Part shown: positions 1-5,353 of the stretch, in pieces
Layout of the letters: each line of letters begins with the position of its first letter
How positions within the stretch are numbered: the first letter of the stretch is position 1
Source: Betaproteobacteria bacterium
Lineage (GTDB): Bacteria > Pseudomonadota > Gammaproteobacteria > Burkholderiales > Thiobacillaceae
Assembly: GCA_020049245.1 (NCBI GenBank)
Contig: JAIFLB010000140.1
Span: forward strand, 1-6,247
Length of the DNA stretch: 6,247 nucleotides
Direction: 5' to 3'
The notes under the pieces: model-generated
What the model saw: the letters and a program-made list of their open reading frames with translations, nothing else
Told to the model about the DNA's origin: nothing
Database searches by the model: none
Program-made: the position numbers and the translations under genes

Positions 1-164
1 CTTTTGGTCTGAAGATGGGACAGATCGGCATGCCGTTGCGTTTGATCCTGTTCGGCACCGCCCAGACACCCGCCATTGATCAGGTACTTGCACTGCTTGG
101 CCGCGACGAGACCCTGCGCCGGTTTGAATCCGCCTGGCCGCATATTCTGGTGGTGGTGGAGTAA
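1..164 (+). CDS. gltX: Glutamyl-tRNA synthetase, C-terminal fragment
   Basis: This is the 3' end of a gene running in from the left edge. Reading from base 3 it gives 53 residues ending in a TAA stop at 162-164. The fragment contains the pattern LKMGQIGMPLRLILFGT, then TPAIDQVLALLGRDETLRRF. This resembles the extreme C-terminus of the anticodon-binding domain of bacterial class I glutamate–tRNA ligases (a 'K-G-x-x-MPLR' strand, then the terminal helix). The enzyme charges tRNA-Glu with glutamate in the cytoplasm. The catalytic HIGH and KMSKS motifs lie outside the window, so identification rests on this tail only. No rho-independent terminator with a T-run follows. A related class I synthetase tail is a less likely alternative. 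Confidence 0.8.
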   Translation, partial: FGLKMGQIGMPLRLILFGTAQTPAIDQVLALLGRDETLRRFESAWPHILVVVE

Positions 165-193
165 ACCCCGGCACGACCGCTAAAATCGCAACT

Positions 194-217
194 CGGCGGT
201 TATAAATTTCAACGCCG
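194..217 (+). other. Short imperfect hairpin in the gltX–GST spacer
   Basis: CGGC-GTT at 194-201 (with one G bulged) pairs with AAC-GCCG at 211-217 around an A/T-rich loop. No T-run follows, so it is a poor intrinsic terminator. It could be a weak 3' end for the gltX transcript or chance. The loop includes TATAAA at 201-206, which resembles a sigma-70 -10 box, but I see no convincing -35 box at 16-18 bp upstream. The rest of the 165-258 spacer holds nothing recognisable. Confidence 0.25.
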
Positions 218-258
218 ACCGATAGCAAACGACACATAACAAACTCAAGTACGTTTTC

Positions 259-879
259 ATGCCTCAAAAAATGCAACTCATTGGTTCGCTGACCAGCCCG
301 TTTGTGCGCAAGGTGCGCATCGTCGCGGCGGAAAAGTTCATCGAATACGAACTCGTCATTGATACCCCATGGAGCGAGGACACGCGTGTTCCCGAATTCA
401 ACCCGCTCGGCAAAGTGCCGGTCTGGATCATGGAAGATGGCAAGACCCTGTTTGATTCCAGGGTCATCGTCGAATACCTTGAGCATGTCAGCCCGGTTGG
501 TCACCTGTTGCCGAAGGATGCACGCCCACGCATCGCTGTGAAGCGCTGGGAAGCGCTCGCGGATGGCGTCTGCGACGCCGCTGCGCTGGTTTTTGTCGAA
601 CGCAAGCGCGCCGCCGACAAGCAGGATCCGGAATGGGTAAAGCGGCAAATGGCCAAGATCGCAGCGGGCCTGAACATGATGAGCGACGACCTTGGCAACC
701 AGAATTGGTGTACCGGCGAGTTCTTCTGTCTCGCCGATGTCGCCGTCGGCTGCGCACTGGGTTACCTCGAATTCCGTTTCCCCGAGATCGACTGGCGGCG
801 TCAGCATTCCAACCTGTCCGAACTGTTCGACCGCATGATGCAGCGCCCTGCGTTCAAGGAAACGGTGCCGGTGGCTTAA
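259..879 (+). CDS. Glutathione S-transferase family protein (YibF-like)
   Basis: This 206-residue protein has the usual two-domain cytosolic GST layout. The N-terminal thioredoxin-like domain (about residues 5-80) opens with a SPFVRK turn at 13-18, where the glutathione-activating residue of the family lies. It has FNPLGKVPV at 48-56 with the cis-proline after V53, and FDS at 66-68, which binds the gamma-glutamyl part of glutathione. The C-terminal helical domain contains WEALADGVCDAA (97-108) and LADVAVGCALGYLEFR (158-173), the hydrophobic-core N-cap region. Length and motifs match E. coli YibF and its betaproteobacterial relatives closely. The true substrate is unknown; members conjugate or reduce electrophiles with glutathione. 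Neither the ATG at 259 nor the in-frame ATG at 271 has a clear Shine-Dalgarno. The 271 start (MQLIGSLTSPF) fits the family N-terminus better and would give 202 residues. It lies 94 bp after gltX in the same direction and may have its own promoter. Confidence 0.9.
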   Translation: MPQKMQLIGSLTSPFVRKVRIVAAEKFIEYELVIDTPWSEDTRVPEFNPLGKVPVWIMEDGKTLFDSRVIVEYLEHVSPVGHLLPKDARPRIAVKRWEALADGVCDAAALVFVERKRAADKQDPEWVKRQMAKIAAGLNMMSDDLGNQNWCTGEFFCLADVAVGCALGYLEFRFPEIDWRRQHSNLSELFDRMMQRPAFKETVPVA

Positions 880-951
880 AAGCACAGCACGAAACCCTGC
901 AACCAGATCGACTGAATCGGCGGTCGTTCTGGAATTGTCCATAATCAGGAC

Positions 952-2196
952 ATGCCCACCGATCAACTCGCCACCCTGTATCCCTTCCTGACCAGCCTCG
1001 CCATTGGCCTGCTGATCGGCCTGGAACGTGAGCGTTCGCCGGCTGCCCGTGCCGGCTTGCGTACTTTTTCGCTGGTCGCGCTGGCCGGCACGCTGGGTGC
1101 TTTGCTGTCGGAAAAGACCGGCGCGCCCTGGATGCTCGGCGCCGGGTTGATGATCATGGGCGGCATGATGGTGGCAACCTATTTCAAGGACACAGGATCG
1201 GAAGACCCCGGTACCACGACAGTCGCCGCCGTCGTGGTGTGTTACGCGCTCGGGGCGATGGTCTGGTTCCAGATGGAGCAACTTGCCGTCACCCTGGCGA
1301 TCCTGACCACCGCCCTGCTCTATTTCAAACCCGAATTGCGCGGCGTATCGCGCAATCTGACCCGCCTTGATCTGGTCTCCATATTGCAGTTCTCGGTGTT
1401 GTCGTTTGTCATCCTGCCAATTCTGCCGAACCAGGATTACGGGCCCTACGACGCGCTCAACCCATATCAAATCTGGTGGATGGTGGTGCTGATCTCGGGC
1501 CTGTCGCTCGCTGGCTATGCCGCCTTGCGCGTCGCCGGGCAACGCCAAGGTACGTTGCTGACCGGCCTGTTCGGTGGCATCGCATCAAGCACGGCAACCA
1601 CACTGGCGTTCTCGCGACATGGCCGCGACAGCCCACAACTGGCAGGTATGGCGGCGCTGGTGATCCTGCTCGCCAACTGGGTATTGCTGATCCGCCTGAG
1701 CGTTCTGGTCGCGCTGTTGGCGCCGAACATGCTGCCACGGATGCTGACCCTGCTGGGTTGCGGCGCGTTGGCCGGATTGGTGATGATCTACTTCGCCTGG
1801 CGGCGGCTCGGTCGGCAGAACGATGCGCCGGTGCTGGAAATGAAAAATCCGACTGAAATCCGCGCCGCGTTGAGCTTTGGCCTGCTCTATGCCGGCGTCC
1901 TGTTCGCGGCCGCCTGGTTGTCTGATCTGGTCGGTAGCCAGGGCGTTTACGCCGTGGCGCTGGTTTCCGGATTGACCGATGTTGATGCCATCACTCTGTC
2001 CAGCCTGCGATTGTTCAATCTCGGCAATCTGGCATCCGACCAGACCGCTACCGCCATCCTGCTCGCGATCGTCTCGAATATCGCATTCAAAAGCGGCTTG
2101 GCCAGTGTGATCGGCGGCCCCGCGCTGGCCCGGCTCGTGCTGCCCGGCATGGCCGCGGTCGCGGCTGGGCTGGTTGTCGGCTGGCTGCTGATCTGA
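952..2196 (+). CDS. MgtC/SapB family integral membrane protein with DUF4010 domain
   Basis: This is a 414-residue, very hydrophobic protein. The N-terminal part (about 10-130) carries the MgtC/SapB signature: a first helix ending in IGLERE (22-27), then AGLRTFSLVALAGTLGAL (34-51), then three further hydrophobic segments near 60-78, 88-107 and 110-125. The C-terminal part (about 140-414) matches the DUF4010 family, with GGIASSTATTLAFSR (208-222) and GLTDVDAITLS (340-350) as the most conserved-looking stretches. I count about 12-13 possible membrane segments in all. Members of this two-domain family are about this length, so it looks complete. Function is not established: MgtC itself affects Mg2+-limited growth and virulence, but this fused family should not be assumed to transport magnesium. 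The ATG at 952 is the only reasonable start: an in-frame TGA lies at 913-915 and the next Met is about residue 67. AGGA at 947-950 is only 1 nt from the ATG, too close for a normal ribosome binding site. It converges with der. Confidence 0.88.
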   Translation: MPTDQLATLYPFLTSLAIGLLIGLERERSPAARAGLRTFSLVALAGTLGALLSEKTGAPWMLGAGLMIMGGMMVATYFKDTGSEDPGTTTVAAVVVCYALGAMVWFQMEQLAVTLAILTTALLYFKPELRGVSRNLTRLDLVSILQFSVLSFVILPILPNQDYGPYDALNPYQIWWMVVLISGLSLAGYAALRVAGQRQGTLLTGLFGGIASSTATTLAFSRHGRDSPQLAGMAALVILLANWVLLIRLSVLVALLAPNMLPRMLTLLGCGALAGLVMIYFAWRRLGRQNDAPVLEMKNPTEIRAALSFGLLYAGVLFAAAWLSDLVGSQGVYAVALVSGLTDVDAITLSSLRLFNLGNLASDQTATAILLAIVSNIAFKSGLASVIGGPALARLVLPGMAAVAAGLVVGWLLI

Positions 2197-2203
2197 TCAG
2201 CAG
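2185..2203. terminator. Palindrome at the convergent gene ends, possible weak terminator
   Basis: CTGCTGATC at 2185-2193 and GATCAGCAG at 2195-2203 form a perfect 9-bp inverted repeat about T2194. It folds as an 8-bp stem with a 3-nt loop. It contains the TGA stop (2194-2196) of the MgtC-like gene and ends 2 bp before the last base of der. On the plus strand a short GTTTT (2211-2215) follows 7 nt after the stem. On the minus strand no T-run follows. The position between converging genes supports a role in termination, but the missing adjacent U-tract makes it weak. Confidence 0.4.
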
Positions 2204-2205
2204 AA

Positions 2206-3505
2206 TCAACGTTTTAGGTGCTGCGGCCGCCGCTTGCTGTCGCGTTGCGCGGTGCGTTCCTGACGCGGCGTCAGCGGTTTGACGTCCCGCGCCTCGAACG
2301 GGTTGTGGCCGGATTTGAATTCAACCCGCAACGGCGTGCCTTGCAGGCTAAACGTGGTGCGGAAGATGTTCTCCAGATAGCGTTTATAGCTGTGCGAGAT
2401 GCCTTCCAGATGGTTGCCGTGAATGATGATGATCGGCGGATTGCTGCCGCCCTGATGGGCGTATTTCGGCTTCGGTCGGAACAGGCCGGACTTTGGCGGC
2501 GTGTGCTGCGCTACCGCGTCGAGCAGCACACGGGTTAGGCGCGGCGTCGCCAGTTTCGCCATCGCGGCGGCATAGGCTTCATCGACTGACTTCAGCACTT
2601 CGGTGATGCCCTGCGCGCGCAGCGCAGAAATAAAGTGGAAACGGGCAAAGGACAGAAATTCCATGCGCCGGGTCAGTTCGCGCTTGATCTGCTCGCGGTC
2701 GTAGCTGTCCATGCCATCCCACTTGTTCACCGCCACCACCAGCGCCCTGCCCGCTTCCAGCACAAAGCCGGCAAGGTGGGCATCCTGATCGGAGATTTCC
2801 TGCTGCGCATCGAGCACCAGCACCACCACATTGGCGTCCTCGATGGCTTGCAGCGTCTTGATCACGGAAAACTTTTCGATCGCCTCGGTGACCCGCCCCT
2901 TGCGCCGCACGCCGGCGGTGTCGATCAAGGTGTAGGGCTTGCCGTTGCGCTCGAAATCGACATAGATCGAATCACGCGTGGTGCCGGGCTGGTCGAAGGC
3001 GATGACGCGTTCCTCGCCGACGAAGGTGTTGACCAGGGCTTCGGCGTCGTCTTCGGTAGCGTCCGGGAACGGCTCCATCACCAGTTCGATCAACTCGCGC
3101 ACGCCTTCGCCATGCGCGCCAGACACGGCAACCGGTTGACCCAAGCCGAGTTCGTGGAATTCAGCGGTGACCACGCCGGCATTCATGCCCTCGGTCTTGT
3201 TCACCGCGAGCAACACCGGCCGCCCGCTGCGGCGCAGTTTCTCGGCGATGATCATGTCCTGCGGCGTAATGCCGGAACGACTGTTTCGCCATTTCGGCCA
3301 GGATGCCGGTCTCGGCAACCGGTTCGAAACCGCCAGTATCGACTACCAGATAAGGCTTCGAGCCAATCCGGCCGTGACCGTAATGGCGATCACGGGTCAG
3401 ACCCGGCAAATCATGCACCAGCGCATCCCGCGTCTTGGTCAGACGATTGAACAACGTGGATTTGCCGACATTGGGTCGGCCGACCAAAACAAGGGTGGGT
3501 TTCAT
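2206..3505 (-). pseudogene. der: Ribosome-assembly GTPase Der (EngA), disrupted by two internal deletions
   Basis: Der is a cytoplasmic protein with two tandem GTPase domains and a KH-like domain, needed for maturation of the 50S subunit. Reading from the ATG at 3505, residues 1-75 are normal: P-loop GRPNVGKST (9-17), PGLTRDR (34-40) and DTGGFEP (56-62), as far as EMAKQ. There the frame breaks near 3276-3283. The original frame gives about 39 unrelated residues and stops near 3161. The correct continuation, from RSGITPQD at about 3279, lies in another frame. The conserved segment between (normally an 'ADVVxFxVDA' strand, about 17 residues) is absent. In the second frame the first domain continues with NKTEG and the acidic linker PDATEDDAEA, then jumps at about 3034-3042 straight to LVNTFVGEERV. 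The second domain's P-loop is therefore missing, while PGTTRDS, DTAG, NKWDG and the KH-like end (IIIIHGN, then GTPLRVEFKSGHNPF) remain. The gene as read cannot make a functional Der. The rest shows no decay, suggesting a recent event or an assembly fault. No clear Shine-Dalgarno precedes the ATG. Confidence 0.9.
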
Positions 3506-3526
3506 AAATTCAGGTTACGTGTTGGA

Positions 3527-3553
3527 GCGTGGTTGCAGATGCGCAAACCACGC
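3527..3553 (-). other. Hairpin in the bamB–der spacer
   Basis: GCGTGGTT at 3527-3534 and AACCACGC at 3546-3553 are a perfect 8-bp inverted repeat. Two further G-C pairs can form inside past a single bulged base, leaving a loop of about 6 nt. It sits between the bamB stop (3559) and 21 bp upstream of the der start (3505). No T-run follows in either direction, so it is unlikely to be a full intrinsic terminator. A role in RNA processing, mRNA stability or tuning der expression within the operon is possible but inferred only from position. Confidence 0.5.
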
Positions 3554-3558
3554 CGTCC

Positions 3559-4710
3559 TTACTGGAGCCGGTAGGCGAACAAGCCGCCATTCGCGGTCTG
3601 CACCAGCAGGCCGGATTTGAGCGGAAGCATGACACTGTTGATCGGGCTGCCATCACTCGCGGCGCGGGCGGCAAAAGCGCCGTCTTCGGTGTTGATCAGG
3701 TGTATCTGGCCCTGGAAATCGCCCACCGCGACATAGCGATCGGCCACGGCAATCGGGCTGGACAGTTGCCGATCACGCAGTTTGTCCTGCTTCCATGGAT
3801 TGGTGCCGCGTGTCTTGTCGAATGCCGAGACCACGCTGTGTTCGTCGGTGGCGAAGACAAAACGCGTATCCATCGAGACGCCGCGCGTTGCCGAGAAATC
3901 CCGCAGCCAGGCGGCGTTGCCGGAAATCTGGTTGAAGCAGCCGACACGGCCCTGGAAGGCGCCAGCACAGATCAGCCGGTCATCCGCCGCGAGCGGACCG
4001 ACGACATCGGCGATGCGTTCCAATTCAGTGGCGCCGCGCGGCAAGGCCACGTTGGCTTCCCACAACGGCGCGCCATTGTTCAGTGCCAGCGCGGTCAGCT
4101 TGCCACCGGCATGGCCGGCGAAAACGGCATTGCTGGCGAGCAGCAGATGACCTTGTTCACGCAGCGTCAACACCGGCAATGTACGGCTATAGCTCCAGCG
4201 CTGTTTGCCAGTGGCGCTTTCAAGCAGGAACACCTTGCCGTCATTCGAACGCGCCACCACGACACCATTGTCGGCAATCGGCGGTGTCAGAATTTCACCT
4301 GAAAGCTTGGCGCTCCAGGCTGGCGTGCCATCGCTGCTCCTGAACGCCAGCAACAGGCCTTTAGCTGTTCCCACCAGTACCAGGCCGTCGCCAATACCGA
4401 CGCCCGCCGACAAAGGCTGACCGGCATCGATACGCCAGATTTCGCGCCCGGAAGCCAGATCGAGCTTGACCATCTTGCCTTCGCGGCCGGCGGCATACAC
4501 CGCTTCACCGTCGGTATCCGGCGAGAAGGCGAACGGGCTGCCGGCGCCCACATTGGCGTCCCAGACTTTGACCAAAGCAACGCTGGGCTTGAACTCAACC
4601 AGTTCGGCCGGTTTGTTCAGTGGCGCATCCGACCCGAACCATCCACCGATGGTCGAACAGCCAGATAGCAAAGTCACCAGCGCAATCAGAATTGAAGCGG
4701 GTTTCAGCAC
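3559..4710 (-). CDS. bamB: Outer membrane protein assembly factor BamB (lipoprotein)
   Basis: This 383-residue lipoprotein of the BAM complex helps BamA fold and insert beta-barrel proteins into the outer membrane from the periplasmic side. The N-terminus is a short lipoprotein signal: a basic Lys at residue 3, a hydrophobic run ILIALVTLL, and the lipobox LSGC with the lipidated Cys at residue 18. The rest is an eight-bladed PQQ-like beta-propeller, visible as repeated 'D/S-G-x-x-x-W' blade ends: LASGREIW (85-92), SSDGTPAW, SATGKQRW, NNGAPLW, ISGNAAW and TRGTNPW. The LTLR turn (181-184) matches the LSLR segment that E. coli work links to BamA contact. I chose the GTG at 4710: GGAGG lies 5 nt upstream, and the lipoprotein signal then starts at once. 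A TTG at 4743 would add 11 residues from within yfgM and weaken the signal peptide. It starts 1 bp after the yfgM stop, so translation is probably coupled. Length is normal. Confidence 0.95.
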   Translation of the reverse strand: MLKPASILIALVTLLSGCSTIGGWFGSDAPLNKPAELVEFKPSVALVKVWDANVGAGSPFAFSPDTDGEAVYAAGREGKMVKLDLASGREIWRIDAGQPLSAGVGIGDGLVLVGTAKGLLLAFRSSDGTPAWSAKLSGEILTPPIADNGVVVARSNDGKVFLLESATGKQRWSYSRTLPVLTLREQGHLLLASNAVFAGHAGGKLTALALNNGAPLWEANVALPRGATELERIADVVGPLAADDRLICAGAFQGRVGCFNQISGNAAWLRDFSATRGVSMDTRFVFATDEHSVVSAFDKTRGTNPWKQDKLRDRQLSSPIAVADRYVAVGDFQGQIHLINTEDGAFAARAASDGSPINSVMLPLKSGLLVQTANGGLFAYRLQ

Positions 4711-4711
4711 A

Positions 4712-5341
4712 TCAACCTCCCAGGCTGTCGAGGCGGATTTCAACCAACGGCTTCAGCGAACTCGCTTCACCCAGTTTTTCCACCGCCAACTTGTACGCCG
4801 CGCGCGCCTCGGCGTCCTTGCCCTGAGCGGCCAACACATCACCCTTGAGTTGTTCGGCGAGGCCCTGGAAGGCGGGATCGAAAGCGTCCTGCAGCAGTTT
4901 CAACGCGCCGGGCAAATCCTTTTCTTCAAACAACAGTGTCGCCAGACGCAAGCGCGCCAGCTGCTTGATGCCATCGTCACGCGCATGTTCGAGGGCGAAC
5001 TCGTATTGCGCGCGCGCGCTCTTGATGTCACCTGACTCGATATTGATCCGTCCGGCAAGCCAGGCGGCGGGAGCGCTGTAGGCACTGCCCGCATGTTTCT
5101 CCATGATCTGCGCGGTAGCCGCCTTGGCGGTTTTCAGATCGTTCATGCTGGCCGCCTGCACCGACTGATCAAACAACATGGACGCTTCCGCCGACTGCGT
5201 GTGGGTCCAGGTCTGCCAGGCACGCCAGCCGGCGGCAACCAGCAGGAACGCGGTGACGCCCCAGATGACCTTGCTGCCATGCTGCTTCCACCAGGCTTTC
5301 GCCTCATCTACCTGTTCCTGTTCTTCCAGATCGAGCGCCAT
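4712..5341 (-). CDS. yfgM: YfgM family tetratricopeptide-repeat membrane protein
   Basis: This 209-residue protein has a short acidic cytoplasmic N-terminus (LDLEEQEQVDEAKAWW, 3-18), a single transmembrane helix (about 25-40, VIWGVTAFLLVAAGW) and a long alpha-helical domain built of TPR-like helix pairs. These are visible as repeated A-x-x-x-Y/L patterns around 60-85, 90-120, 125-155 and 160-190. In E. coli YfgM is an inner-membrane protein facing the periplasm that associates with the SecYEG translocon and PpiD and is thought to assist periplasmic chaperone networks. The family hallmark is its location between hisS and bamB, as here. The ATG at 5341 has AAGGA (5352-5348) 6 nt upstream on the minus strand and lies 12 bp after the hisS stop. 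The end overlaps the bamB ribosome binding site. Length is typical and no defect is seen. Confidence 0.93.
   Translation of the reverse strand: MALDLEEQEQVDEAKAWWKQHGSKVIWGVTAFLLVAAGWRAWQTWTHTQSAEASMLFDQSVQAASMNDLKTAKAATAQIMEKHAGSAYSAPAAWLAGRINIESGDIKSARAQYEFALEHARDDGIKQLARLRLATLLFEEKDLPGALKLLQDAFDPAFQGLAEQLKGDVLAAQGKDAEARAAYKLAVEKLGEASSLKPLVEIRLDSLGG
4716..4721 (-). promoter_or_regulatory. Strong Shine-Dalgarno of bamB, inside the end of yfgM
   Basis: On the minus strand GGGAGG is followed by a 5-nt spacer and then the GTG at 4710-4708. It overlaps the last codons of yfgM, whose TGA is at 4714-4712. This site fixes the bamB start and suggests translational coupling between the two genes. 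Confidence 0.8.
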
Positions 5342-5347
5342 TGCCTA

Positions 5348-5352
5348 TCCTT
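5348..5352 (-). promoter_or_regulatory. Shine-Dalgarno of yfgM
   Basis: AAGGA on the minus strand lies 6 nt before the ATG at 5341, within the 12-bp gap after the hisS TGA (5356-5354). It supports the chosen yfgM start and shows there is no room for a separate promoter outside hisS. Confidence 0.7.
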
Positions 5353-5353
5353 T

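Noticed and set aside
165..258. A tRNA or small RNA in the gltX–GST spacer.
   Set aside because: No cloverleaf, no T-arm consensus and no intrinsic terminator are visible; only a weak hairpin is present.
3270..3290. Programmed ribosomal frameshifting or a translational bypass in der.
   Set aside because: There is no heptameric slippery site. A frame change alone would not restore the missing beta-strand, and the second lesion also lacks conserved residues. Bypass elements insert sequence rather than remove it.
3280..3318. A separate gene start at 3318 for the downstream der frame.
   Set aside because: The first 13 residues of that frame are the out-of-frame reading of normal der codons. Homology begins only at RSGITPQ near 3279, so this is not a genuine N-terminus.
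2635..3450. A 271-residue open frame on the plus strand opposite der.
   Set aside because: It lies wholly antisense to a recognisable der, is rich in His/Arg/Gly as expected from the complement of GC-rich codons, and resembles no family I know. It is a shadow frame.
3529..4302. A 257-residue open frame on the plus strand opposite bamB.
   Set aside because: It is antisense to a complete, well-supported bamB, its composition is typical of shadow frames, and there is no ribosome binding site or domain.
4711..4743. A longer bamB beginning at TTG 4743.
   Set aside because: It would extend into yfgM and put 11 extra residues, two of them acidic, ahead of the lipoprotein signal. The GTG at 4710 has GGAGG at ideal spacing.
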